A program made the position numbers and the translations under genes. Source: Opitutia bacterium (GTDB lineage: Bacteria > Verrucomicrobiota > Verrucomicrobiia > Opitutales > Opitutaceae). Taken from it: DNA of 64,000 nucleotides. The DNA lies in NCBI GenBank assembly GCA_003142615.1, contig PLMW01000028.1, positions 118,350-182,349 on the forward strand. Direction: 5' to 3'. The notes under the pieces were generated by a model. The model saw nothing but the letters and a program-made list of their open reading frames with translations. It searched no databases and was not told where the DNA came from. The stretch's first letter is position 1. Each line of letters opens with the position of its first letter. Of this stretch, positions 55,359 to 64,000 are shown piece by piece.

Positions 55359-56915
55359 TCAACGCGTGACCAGCCATGCGCCCAGCGGCCCCTGGTAGAA
55401 ACCGAGGATGACCGAGGCAAACGCCAGCACGACCATCGTCACGCCGGCGGTCAGGCCCACGCGGGCAATCACGGGCGGCGCCGCATCTCCAGCCATCGGT
55501 GGTGGACGCCACGCCGGGAAGAACGCTGCCTTGATCCAGCCGAAGTAGTAATAGATCGAGACCACGACGCCGGCGACGGCCACCAGCAGCAACCAGTAGA
55601 GGGACGGCAGATAGGCCGCGGCCTTGAAGGCGGCGATGAAAATGAGGAGCTTGCCCATGAAGCCGGCCAGTGGCGGGATGCCGGCGAGCGAGCCGAGACC
55701 CACCGCCAGCACTGCGCCGAGAAATGGGCGCTCCCGGGCCAGATTGGCGTAATGCTCCAGATCCTGGTCGGCGTCGTCGCTGCCCGACACGTGCGCCATC
55801 ACCATAAACACCGCGAACGACGCCAGCAGGTAGGCCAGCAGGTAGAAATAGACAGCGCCCACTGCGAGAGGCTCGCGGCAGCCGGCGATCACGCCCACGA
55901 GCAGATAGCCGGCGTGCGAGACGCCGGAGAGGCCCATGAGGCGCTTGACGTTGTGCTGCGAGAGCGCGGCCAGGTTGCCGAGCAGGATCGTCGCCGCGGC
56001 CATCACGGAGAGGACGGGCACGATGACCTCCTGCAACGGGCTGAAGACGTTCAGCACCAGCGTCAGCAGCACCGCAAAACCGGCGGCTTTGGAGGCGACG
56101 GCGAGAAAGGCCGTCACCGGCGTGGGCGCGCCCTGATAGACGTCGGGGATCCAGACCTGGAACGGCACCGCGCCGATCTTGAAGGCCACCCCCGCGAGCA
56201 CGAGCACGGCACCGATATTGGCGAGGAAGTTGTCGGGATTGGCCGCGAGGAAACCGCGCAAGGCGCCGAAATTCATCGGTTCGGCCGTGGCGCCGGGCAG
56301 CGCGCCCTGCTGGCCGGCGGAGCCGGCCACGCCGTAGAGCAGCACGATGCCAAAGAGCAGGATCGCCGAGCTGAGCGCGCCCAAGATGAGGTATTTGAGG
56401 CCGGCCTCGAGCGAGTACGCGCTCGTGCGGAAATAACTCACGAGAATGTAGAACCCGACGGTGACCGTCTCCAGCGCCACAAAGAACATCACAAAGTGAT
56501 TGCTCTGCACCAGGAGCATCAGCGCCGCGGTGATGACGATCACGATGTGGTAGAACTCGACCTTGGACACCGGCTGGCGGTCCAGCGTGACGGTGGCGAG
56601 GATGCAGACGAGAATCGCGCTGAGCACGAAGAACACCCGCATGAACTGTCCGCCGTCCGAGTGATGCAGCAGGCCGGCAAACGTGTCGCGATTGAGAAAC
56701 GCCGTGTGAAAATTGATCCCCAGGCCGACCAGCACGATGACCAGACCGACGATGGCCACCGTCGGGATGAGCGCGCGCGGCGCCTTCGGCAGCACCAGTT
56801 CGAGCCCGAGCAGGAGGAGCGCGAGGAGGCCGAGCATCAGCTCAGGGTAGATCGCCATCCACTGGTTGGTGCCGGCGGCGGCCTGCAGGGCGGAAAGGTT
56901 GATGGCGGCGAACAT
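55359..56915 (-). CDS. nuoN: NADH-quinone oxidoreductase subunit N
   Basis: The 518-residue membrane protein has about 14 helices and the antiporter-type core. Landmarks are NHFVMFFVALETVTVGFYIL, SLEAGLKYLILGALSSAILL, the Lys-containing VAFKIGAVPFQVWIPDVYQG, and QHNVKRLMGLSGVSHAGYLL. It pumps protons as the first antiporter-like unit in the membrane arm. It is the last nuo gene and is followed by thyX. Confidence 0.96.
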   Translation of the reverse strand: MFAAINLSALQAAAGTNQWMAIYPELMLGLLALLLLGLELVLPKAPRALIPTVAIVGLVIVLVGLGINFHTAFLNRDTFAGLLHHSDGGQFMRVFFVLSAILVCILATVTLDRQPVSKVEFYHIVIVITAALMLLVQSNHFVMFFVALETVTVGFYILVSYFRTSAYSLEAGLKYLILGALSSAILLFGIVLLYGVAGSAGQQGALPGATAEPMNFGALRGFLAANPDNFLANIGAVLVLAGVAFKIGAVPFQVWIPDVYQGAPTPVTAFLAVASKAAGFAVLLTLVLNVFSPLQEVIVPVLSVMAAATILLGNLAALSQHNVKRLMGLSGVSHAGYLLVGVIAGCREPLAVGAVYFYLLAYLLASFAVFMVMAHVSGSDDADQDLEHYANLARERPFLGAVLAVGLGSLAGIPPLAGFMGKLLIFIAAFKAAAYLPSLYWLLLVAVAGVVVSIYYYFGWIKAAFFPAWRPPPMAGDAAPPVIARVGLTAGVTMVVLAFASVILGFYQGPLGAWLVTR

Positions 56916-56924
56916 GGCGGTGGG

Positions 56925-58526
56925 CTACCGGACGGCGGCGACCTGGGCGGGCGCGGTGGCAGCGGCCGGATAGAGGGTGGGAAGCACCTGGTTGAGCGGA
57001 TTCGAGAGTGAGCGCGGCCAGAAGCCGATCGACAAAAGCGCGGCGAGAAGAATGAGGGCGGGGAGACGCTCGCTCCAACGCAGATCAACGGGGGGCTGCC
57101 CGGCGGCAACCCGCGCGAACTCCGGCGTGGGCGGGCCGAAGAACACCCGGGCCACGGCGCGCAGGCCGTAGACCGCCGAGATCACGCTGCCGGCGACCGC
57201 CGCCGCGGTCATCCAGGGCGAAAATTTCCACAGCGCGACGAAGATGGTGAGCTCGCCCCAGAAGTTGGCGAAGCCAGGCAGACCGATGCTGGCCAGCATG
57301 CCCGCGGTAAAAAACGCCGCGAGCACGGGCGCCGGCCGGGCCAGGCCGCCCATCTCGGCCAGGTCAAAGGTCTGGGTGCGGTGGCGGATGCTCGTCGCCA
57401 GCAGGAACAGCAGCGCTACTGACAGACCATGCCCGACCATGAGCATGACCACGCCCCCGGCGCCGAGCACCGACAGGCAGGCGATGCCGAGAAAGGCATA
57501 ACCCATGTGCATGACCGAGCTGTAGCCGATCATCTGCTTGAGATCGCGCTGGGCCATGGTGACGAAGCCGATCACCAGCACGTTGCCCAGCGCCAGCCAG
57601 GCCAGCAGGCCGATCCACGTGGTGTGGATGCCGGGCAGCCACGGCAGCGGGATGACAATGCCCGCGGTGCCCCCGGCGGGCAGCAGCGGCAAGGCGATCT
57701 GGATGAGGCCGTAGAGGCCGAACTTCTTGAGCACGCCGGCATGCAGCATCGCGGCCGAGCTGGGCGCGGCGCCATAGCCCAGCGGCGCCCAGGTATGAAA
57801 CGGCCACAACGACACGAGAATGCCGAAGCCGAACAGCAGCAGGCCAAAGATGTGTTTCTGCCAAACCTGCAGCATGCCGCCCTCTGCCACGGCGGTCCGC
57901 AGATTGATGAGGTCAAAGCTCTCCACGCCGCTTTTCTGGTAGAGGGCGATGAGGCCGAGCAGCGACAGCATCGCGCCCACCGTGAGGTAGACCGCCATCT
58001 TCATCGCCGCGTAGCGGTTGTCGCTCTCGCTGCGGGTGCCCCAGACGCCGACCATGATGAACGTTGGAATGAGCGCGAGCTCGTGGAAGAAATAGAAGAA
58101 GAAGATGTCGATGGAGGCAAAAGCGCCCAGCAGGCCGCCCTGCATGATCAGCAGGAGCATCAGGTAGATCTTCAGCCGCTCGGCGCCGGATTGCAGCGCG
58201 TAGAGGCCGGCGGCGAGACCGACAATGCCCGCCAGCACGAACATCGGGAGCGAGACCCCGTTGAGGCCGAGCGTCAAATGGATGCCGATCTTCTCCAGTC
58301 CCAGCGCCCGCAGGCTGTAGAAGGCAAAGCCCAGGTGCCCCGCCGGGATGGCATCATACGCCGGGAACCGGCTCCACAGCCACAGCGCAATGACCGCCGG
58401 CAGGGCGAAGGCCACGGCGGCCAGCTTCGTGGCAAACCGCTTTTGCAGGCCGAGCGCAATGGCGAGCGCCGCCGCCAGCGGGGTGGCGATGGCCAGCAGG
58501 AGGAGGTTTGAATTCAGGGCGTCCAT
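56925..58526 (-). CDS. nuoM: NADH-quinone oxidoreductase subunit M
   Basis: The 533-residue protein has the NuoM landmarks: FFYFFHELALIPTFIMVGVW with the key Glu, FGFGILVSLWPFHTWAPLGY with TM7/8-type motifs, and AQRDLKQMIGYSSVMHMGYA. It is the second antiporter-like subunit. It starts 15 bases after nuoL and ends 9 bases before nuoN. Confidence 0.96.
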   Translation of the reverse strand: MDALNSNLLLLAIATPLAAALAIALGLQKRFATKLAAVAFALPAVIALWLWSRFPAYDAIPAGHLGFAFYSLRALGLEKIGIHLTLGLNGVSLPMFVLAGIVGLAAGLYALQSGAERLKIYLMLLLIMQGGLLGAFASIDIFFFYFFHELALIPTFIMVGVWGTRSESDNRYAAMKMAVYLTVGAMLSLLGLIALYQKSGVESFDLINLRTAVAEGGMLQVWQKHIFGLLLFGFGILVSLWPFHTWAPLGYGAAPSSAAMLHAGVLKKFGLYGLIQIALPLLPAGGTAGIVIPLPWLPGIHTTWIGLLAWLALGNVLVIGFVTMAQRDLKQMIGYSSVMHMGYAFLGIACLSVLGAGGVVMLMVGHGLSVALLFLLATSIRHRTQTFDLAEMGGLARPAPVLAAFFTAGMLASIGLPGFANFWGELTIFVALWKFSPWMTAAAVAGSVISAVYGLRAVARVFFGPPTPEFARVAAGQPPVDLRWSERLPALILLAALLSIGFWPRSLSNPLNQVLPTLYPAAATAPAQVAAVR

Positions 58527-58541
58527 GGTGGGCAGGCGTGG

Positions 58542-60428
58542 CTAGAACAGACCGGCGGCGAAGCCCCATAGGAGCACCACGCCGAGGAGGAACCAGTAGA
58601 CGTAGACGTGCAGTTTGCCGCCATGCAGCACGCGGGCGCCCATGCCGAGGAGGCCGACCGTGCCGGCCCCGCCGCGGATGAGCCAGCCGGAGAGGAAAAT
58701 CTGCTCCAGCAGGTTCAGCAGCATGGCGAAACGCTGCTGCACCTTGGCGACATAGTAGTCGTAGAGGCGGTCGAAAAACTCCTTGGCAAATGTCAGGCCG
58801 CCGAAAATGACGGGCACGCGGGCCTGCAGCGCGTCGATGGCCGCCGGACGGTAGAACATCAGGGCACTGAAAAGACCGACCAGCATCGCCCCGGTACCGA
58901 TGGTCACCATCATCCAGTGGCTGGTGCCATGCGGCTCCGGCACGGCCTCTAGCACGCCCTTGAAGGCGCCGCCGAGCAGGGTGTCGTAGAAGAATCCATA
59001 GCCGCCGAGGGCCGCCCCGATCGCCAGCAGGACGAGCGGGACGACCATGACCGGTCCGCTCTCCTGGGCATGGGCGGCAGGCTCGGAGCGCGCCTCGCCG
59101 AAGAAGGTGATGCGCCAGAGGCGCGTCATGTAGAGCGCGGTGAGCACGGCGGTGAAGATGAGCACGCCGAAAACCACGGTATTCTTCTCATGGGCCAGGT
59201 ATAGGATGGCGTCCTTCGAGAAGAAGCCGGCGAAGAACGGCATGCCGATGATGGCAAACACGCCGATGGTGAACGTGAGGAACGTCCACGGCATCTTTTT
59301 CGCCAGCCCGCCCAGCCTGAAGATGTCCTGTTCGTGGTGGCAGGCTTGGATGACGGAGCCCGCGCCGAGGAAGAGCAGTGCCTTGAAGAAGGCATGCGTC
59401 GTCAGATGAAACATCGCGGCGGCGGCACCGGCGGCGATCAGGGCGGTCTTGACCGCCGGCCCCTGCGCCAGCGATCCCAGCCCGAATGCCGCGACCATGT
59501 AGCCGAGCTGCGAAAGCGTGGAATAAGCCAGCACCCGCTTGATGTCGGACTGCACGATGGCGCAGATCGCGGCGTAGAGGGCGGTGATGGCACCGATCCA
59601 CATGATCACGGTGAGCGCGTCCGGCACCATGAGTACCTGGATGCGACAGAGCATGTAGATACCTGCGGCCACCATCGTCGCGGCATGGATGAGGGCGGAG
59701 ACCGGCGTCGGACCCTCCATCGCATCGGGCAGCCACACATGCAGCGGCATCTGCGCCGACTTTCCCACCGCGCCGCAGAAGAGCAGCAGCGGGATGGCCC
59801 GACTAAACACCAGGCCTCCGGCCGCCTGTTGACTCGCCAGCTCCGTCAGGTTGACGGTGTGATTGAGCCAGTAGCACATGGCGATGCCGAGCAGGAAGCC
59901 GAAGTCGCCGACGCGGTTGACGATGAAAGCCTTGTTGGCGGCGTCAGACGCGGACTGTCGCTCGTGCCAGTGGCCGATGAGCAGGTAGGAGCTGAAGCCG
60001 ACGAGCTCCCAAAAAACAAAAAGCATGAACAGGTTGTCGGCCAGCACGATGCCGATCATCGAGAACATGAAGACCGACAGTCCGGCGAAGTAGCGGCCCC
60101 TGGCCGGATCATCGTGCATGTAGCCGAGGCTGAAGACGTGGATGAAGAAACCGACGAAGCTCACGACGAAGAGCATCAAGGCGGCGAGATCGTCGAACTT
60201 CACGCCGAACGAGAGCGCAAAACCGCCGAAACGCAGCCATTCCACCGAGCCGGGAAAATTACGATGGCCGCCGAAGATCAGAACCGACGACACCACCACG
60301 ATGCCCGCCGCGGCGGCGACGGAAATGCCGGAGGCCAGCGCGCCCCGGCGCCGCAAGAACAGCGCGATCACCGCGGCGGAGGCCAGCGGGATCAACAGGA
60401 CAAGGCAGGCGAGTTGCGCGGGGTCCAT
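58542..60428 (-). CDS. nuoL: NADH-quinone oxidoreductase subunit L
   Basis: The 628-residue protein has FVFWELVGFSSYLLIGHW, the conserved GAVGKSAQMPLHVWLPDAME and QSDIKRVLAYSTLSQLGYMV segments, and the C-terminal part with the lateral helix HL. It is the distal proton-pumping subunit of complex I. It starts one base from the nuoK end. Confidence 0.97.
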   Translation of the reverse strand: MDPAQLACLVLLIPLASAAVIALFLRRRGALASGISVAAAAGIVVVSSVLIFGGHRNFPGSVEWLRFGGFALSFGVKFDDLAALMLFVVSFVGFFIHVFSLGYMHDDPARGRYFAGLSVFMFSMIGIVLADNLFMLFVFWELVGFSSYLLIGHWHERQSASDAANKAFIVNRVGDFGFLLGIAMCYWLNHTVNLTELASQQAAGGLVFSRAIPLLLFCGAVGKSAQMPLHVWLPDAMEGPTPVSALIHAATMVAAGIYMLCRIQVLMVPDALTVIMWIGAITALYAAICAIVQSDIKRVLAYSTLSQLGYMVAAFGLGSLAQGPAVKTALIAAGAAAAMFHLTTHAFFKALLFLGAGSVIQACHHEQDIFRLGGLAKKMPWTFLTFTIGVFAIIGMPFFAGFFSKDAILYLAHEKNTVVFGVLIFTAVLTALYMTRLWRITFFGEARSEPAAHAQESGPVMVVPLVLLAIGAALGGYGFFYDTLLGGAFKGVLEAVPEPHGTSHWMMVTIGTGAMLVGLFSALMFYRPAAIDALQARVPVIFGGLTFAKEFFDRLYDYYVAKVQQRFAMLLNLLEQIFLSGWLIRGGAGTVGLLGMGARVLHGGKLHVYVYWFLLGVVLLWGFAAGLF

Positions 60429-60429
60429 G

Positions 60430-60777
60430 TCAATTCTTCAGCAGGGTGAGCTCCTCCACCTGCACGGTGTGGCGCAGGCGGAAAAGGGCGACGATGATGG
60501 CCAGGCCGACGGCGACCTCGGCGGCGGCGACGGTGATGATGAAGAACACGAGAACGAGGCCGTCGATCGTGCCGTTGTGCCGCGAGAAGGCCACCGCCGC
60601 GAGGGCCGAGGCGTTGAGCATCAACTCGAGGCACATGTAGATCACGAGCGTGTTCTTGCGCAGCAGCACGCCGAAGAAGCCGATGGCAAAGAGCAGGGCG
60701 CTGACGAGGAGGTAGTGGTTGAGGCCGGCCTCCGCCGGCAGCGAGGCGACCGCGAGAAGGGAAGGCAGCGCGCTCAT
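60430..60777 (-). CDS. nuoK: NADH-quinone oxidoreductase subunit K
   Basis: The 115-residue product from ATG 60777 has three helices: [40 protein letters not shown] with the Glu of the proton path, and [20 protein letters not shown] with a second buried Glu. Its N terminus ([18 protein letters not shown]) is longer than usual. The start overlaps the nuoJ stop by 4 bases. Confidence 0.95.
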   Translation of the reverse strand: MSALPSLLAVASLPAEAGLNHYLLVSALLFAIGFFGVLLRKNTLVIYMCLELMLNASALAAVAFSRHNGTIDGLVLVFFIITVAAAEVAVGLAIIVALFRLRHTVQVEELTLLKN

Positions 60778-61280
60778 TTGACCGCCCCCCTGGTTTCCAG
60801 CCGTTTGCTGAGCACGACCACGCCCAGCATGGCGATCAGCAGCAGGAACCCGGTGACTTCCACGGGCAGCAGGTAGGTGGTGAACAGCCGGGCGGCGAAC
60901 TCCTTGAAGCCGGGCGCCGCGGCGGGGACGGAACCCGGCAGCCGGCCCCGTTCGGCGAGCGAGAGCAGGCCCGTCGTGAGCAGCGCCAGCGCCACGCCCG
61001 CCGCCGCGGCGGTGATGGGCTGGTACGGTTTGCGCGGGTCGCCCCCCTGCACGTCGAGCAGCATAACGACAAAAAGGAACAGCACGACGACCGCACCGGC
61101 ATAGACCAGCAGGAAGACAAAGGCCAGCAGACCGGAATCCAGCATGGTGAACAGCGCGGCCACTCCCGCGAAGCTCAACAGCAGGCACATGGCGGCGTTG
61201 ACGGCGTTGCGGTTGACGACCACGCCCATGGCGGCCAGCACCGTCAGAAACGCGAACAGGTAGAAGAGGAAATCGGCCAT
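60774..61280 (-). CDS. nuoJ: NADH-quinone oxidoreductase subunit J
   Basis: The 168-residue protein from ATG 61280 has five helices, with [20 protein letters not shown] at the start, [20 protein letters not shown] containing the conserved Tyr-Ala-Gly-Ala pi-bulge region, and [17 protein letters not shown] at the end. The frame remains open upstream to 61349 without family similarity. Confidence 0.94.
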   Translation of the reverse strand: MADFLFYLFAFLTVLAAMGVVVNRNAVNAAMCLLLSFAGVAALFTMLDSGLLAFVFLLVYAGAVVVLFLFVVMLLDVQGGDPRKPYQPITAAAAGVALALLTTGLLSLAERGRLPGSVPAAAPGFKEFAARLFTTYLLPVEVTGFLLLIAMLGVVVLSKRLETRGAVK

Positions 61281-61352
61281 GAGTGATGCGGAAGGATGAG
61301 GGGTTGGTGGAAACGGAGGGCGGGTGACAGCTTCGCGGCGGCAGGGCACTTT

Positions 61353-61895
<543 letters not shown>

Positions 61896-61905
61896 GGCGG
61901 TTGTC

Positions 61906-63063
61906 CTATCCGGCTTTTTGGAGGAGCGCGATCACCAGCGCGTAGACGACGAGGTTGAGGAGGGAGAGCGGGAGCAGGCCGCGCCAACCGATGCGCATGA
62001 CCTGATCGTAGCGGAAGCGCGGCACGGTCCAGCGCACCCACATGAAGAAGAAGATCATGAAAAGCACCTTCGCGAGGAAGATGACGATGGAAATCGCCCC
62101 GACGAGCACGGGCCAGCCCTGCAAGCCGAGCCAGTGGACCACGGTCGCGAGCGGCACCCACGGCAGCGGGTTCCAGCCGCCGAAGAACAGCAGCACGAAC
62201 ACCCCCGAGCCGACGGTCATGTGCGAATACTCGGCCACGAAGAAGAGCGACCACTTGAACGAGCCGTACTCGGTGTGGAAGCCGCCGACGAGGTCGGCCT
62301 CCGATTCGATCATGTCGAACGGCAGGCGGTTGGTTTCGGCGAAGAGCGCCACGAGGAAGATCAGCGCGGACACCGGCATCACAAACACGAGCCACAGGCC
62401 GTGCCAGGAAGGGAAAACGCCGCTCTGCTGCTGGACCACCTCGACCAGGCTGAGCGTCGCGGGCATGCCCGGCCGGTTGATGAGCAGGAAGACCGGCAGC
62501 ACCGAGATCGTGAGCGACAGCTCGTAGGAGATGAGCTGAGCTGAGGCGCGCACGCTGCCGAGGAACGGGTACTTCGAGTTGGACGCCCAGCCGGCCAGGA
62601 TCATCGAGTAGATGCCGAGCGATGCGATCGCGAAGACCGCGAGCAGGCCGACGTCGACATTGGCCAGCATGAGCGGCACGACCCGCCCGGCGGCGTCGAG
62701 ATAGGCCCCGAAGGGCACGACTGCCACGGTGGTGAACGCCGGGATCATGGCGATCCCCGGGGCGATCATGAAATAGAATTTGTTCACGTGGCCCGGCAGC
62801 GGATCCTCCTTGAAGAGCAGCTTGCCGCCGTCGGCCAGGAGGTTGAATACGCCGAGCCGCTGGAGGCCCCGCCCGAGGAAGGGAATCCATGCGAACCACG
62901 GCACGATGACCCGGTTGGGGCCGTAGCGGCCCTGGAGCCAGGCCGACACCTTGCGCTCGGCCATCGAGCACGCCCCCGCAATCGGGAAGATGACGCAGAT
63001 CACCGCGAGGCCCTTGAGCAGGCCCAGAATGACCGGATGAAGATTGGCGAAAAACTCGGTCAT
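61906..63063 (-). CDS. nuoH: NADH-quinone oxidoreductase subunit H
   Basis: The 385-residue membrane subunit forms the quinone chamber. Motifs: CSMAERKVSAWLQGRYGPNR with the family Glu-Arg-Lys, SYELSLTISVLPVFLLINRP, and the FAETNRLPFDMIESEADLVG loop followed by GFHTEYGSFKWSLFFVAEYS. It lies 9 bases after the partial nuoG. Confidence 0.97.
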   Translation of the reverse strand: MTEFFANLHPVILGLLKGLAVICVIFPIAGACSMAERKVSAWLQGRYGPNRVIVPWFAWIPFLGRGLQRLGVFNLLADGGKLLFKEDPLPGHVNKFYFMIAPGIAMIPAFTTVAVVPFGAYLDAAGRVVPLMLANVDVGLLAVFAIASLGIYSMILAGWASNSKYPFLGSVRASAQLISYELSLTISVLPVFLLINRPGMPATLSLVEVVQQQSGVFPSWHGLWLVFVMPVSALIFLVALFAETNRLPFDMIESEADLVGGFHTEYGSFKWSLFFVAEYSHMTVGSGVFVLLFFGGWNPLPWVPLATVVHWLGLQGWPVLVGAISIVIFLAKVLFMIFFFMWVRWTVPRFRYDQVMRIGWRGLLPLSLLNLVVYALVIALLQKAG

Positions 63064-63072
63064 GGTTTGAGA

Positions 63073-64000
63073 TCAGGTCGTGAACACGGCATCAGATCTG
63101 GCCGGTTTGAAATGCAGCGTTTCGCCCTCGGGAAAGGGCAGGCCCGCGAAATCGGTGGCGTCAAGCAGCAGGCCGGTGGCCGGCAGGTTCTGGTAGGTGA
63201 CCGTGGCAAAGTGCCGGACCTCGGCCGCCAGCGTCGCCCAGAGGCCATCGATGTCGGCGGCCGGGGCCGGGCCGCCGGCGGCAGCAACGAGCTTCGAGAG
63301 CGTCGCGAGATCGTCGGCCACATCCTGCGGGCCGGGCACGGCCGGGGCGAACTTCTGGAGGCGGAACTGCTGGTTGATGAACGTGCCGGCCTTCTCAAAG
63401 ACCGTGAGTGTTGGAATGACCACCTTCGCCGCGGCGCTAGTGGCGTTGGCGTGCGTGCCGAGATAGAGGACCGCGACTTTCTTGAGCTGCGCCTCGCTGA
63501 GACCGGCGGCGGAGAGATCTTCGCCGATGCTGAGCACGATCTTCACCCGGCCCGCGTCGATCTGCACGGCGAGTGCGCTGAGCTGCGGTGCCGGCAGCGT
63601 CTTGATCAGGCCGGTCATGAGCGCGCCGCGGACGTTCGGATTGCGGTCGGCGGAGATGAGCAGGCCGTCGCCCTGCCCCACCCGGCTGACCAGCCATGCC
63701 GGCGCCTTGAGCGTATCGGCGAGTTTTTTGGTGAGGAACTGTTCCTCGACGCTGCTGCGGCCCGAGCCGACGATGGCCACGTCGCCGGCCTTGAGCAGGT
63801 CGCCTGCGGTCTTCAGGGCCGTCGCGGCGTCGGTGGTCTGCCCCTCAACTGCTGACGCCGTGAGGCGGTCCCCGGCGGTCACCTGCTTGTAGAGCAGCCG
63901 GCCGCTGTCCGCCATCCAGGTGTCGTTCACCTCGTCGTTGCGGCGCGGCGTGATGCGATAGATGACGCCCTCGCGGCTCCAGACCTCGGTGTTCACGCCG
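63073..64000 (-). CDS. nuoG: NADH-quinone oxidoreductase subunit G, C-terminal part (cut by window edge)
   Basis: About 309 codons are visible and the frame runs out of the window, with no start inside it. The visible N-terminal stretch NTEVWSREGVIYRITPRRND and EVNDTWMADSGRLLY matches the start of the molybdopterin-oxidoreductase-like domain of NuoG. Further on the part is short and degenerate (VFEKAGTFINQQFRLQKFAP is typical of the shortened NuoG), with no molybdenum ligand. It holds iron-sulfur clusters in the part outside the window. Confidence 0.9.
   Translation of the reverse strand, partial: GVNTEVWSREGVIYRITPRRNDEVNDTWMADSGRLLYKQVTAGDRLTASAVEGQTTDAATALKTAGDLLKAGDVAIVGSGRSSVEEQFLTKKLADTLKAPAWLVSRVGQGDGLLISADRNPNVRGALMTGLIKTLPAPQLSALAVQIDAGRVKIVLSIGEDLSAAGLSEAQLKKVAVLYLGTHANATSAAAKVVIPTLTVFEKAGTFINQQFRLQKFAPAVPGPQDVADDLATLSKLVAAAGGPAPAADIDGLWATLAAEVRHFATVTYQNLPATGLLLDATDFAGLPFPEGETLHFKPARSDAVFTT

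Overview
The window looks like a GC-rich chromosomal segment of a Verrucomicrobiota bacterium, most likely of the Opitutaceae (Opitutus or Lacunisphaera type). The reasons are gene content and style: verrucomicrobial-type prepilin genes followed by a PilM-N-O-like set, a FloA/NfeD operon, a TonB-dependent receptor paired with a small Cys/His membrane protein, a double-length ThyX, DUF2721 and DUF4199 proteins, and intergenic hairpin repeats whose translations read GKDARAT and MGVSPM. This placement is inference, because no rRNA or tRNA gene was seen. Coding density is high and most genes are housekeeping.

Layout. 1-1.4 kb: a secreted GH88/105 unsaturated-glucuronyl hydrolase, then a repeat-rich gap. 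1.7-8.4 kb: a type IV pilus or pseudopilus locus (three pilin-like genes, then PilM, PilN, PilO and PilP-like proteins), punctuated by hairpin repeats. 8.4-13.1 kb (minus): manA, an AsmA-like protein, grpE, dnaJ, rfaE2, purN. 13.2-16.5 kb (plus): ftsK and a RodZ-like regulator. 16.6-20.2 kb (minus): long NfeD, short NfeD, FloA and a small membrane protein. 20.4-29.1 kb (plus): aldose epimerase, tatA, Smr protein, DUF4199 protein, an OxyR-like regulator, phasin-like protein, UbiB-type kinase and a U32 protein. 29.1-32.3 kb (minus): a sigma-54-type response regulator and its kinase. 33-34.2 kb: an unusual adenylate-kinase-like protein. 34.2-39 kb (minus): a MacAB-like ABC export system. 39.3-44.8 kb: metallo-beta-lactamase-fold protein, a frameshifted pyruvate kinase, DUF2721, small membrane protein and TonB receptor. 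44.8-50 kb (minus): ribB-type gene, ribH, nusB, ftsY, preceded by rarA and a secreted protein. 50.1-53 kb (plus): thiD, comEC and a coiled-coil protein. 53-64 kb (minus): nuoG (partial) to nuoN, thyX, and an EEP-family nuclease.

The most unusual object is the PilX-like pilin protein at 2975-5434. Six NHL repeats, enough for a complete six-bladed beta-propeller, sit inside an otherwise ordinary beta domain. The repeats are nearly identical at DNA level, so the expansion looks recent. Its position in a minor-pilin operon suggests a pilus-associated binding module, an analogue of PilY1 in role but not in origin.

Other points of note: an OxyR-type operator over the start codon of an OxyR-like gene that lacks the sensing cysteine; a five-codon minicistron coupled to a DUF4199 gene; a RibBA homologue whose GTP cyclohydrolase zinc site is gone (RibBX type); a ThyX with its signature motif split between two halves; a single-base frameshift in pyk; and several families of palindromic repeats, one of which supplies the stop codons of both genes flanking it.
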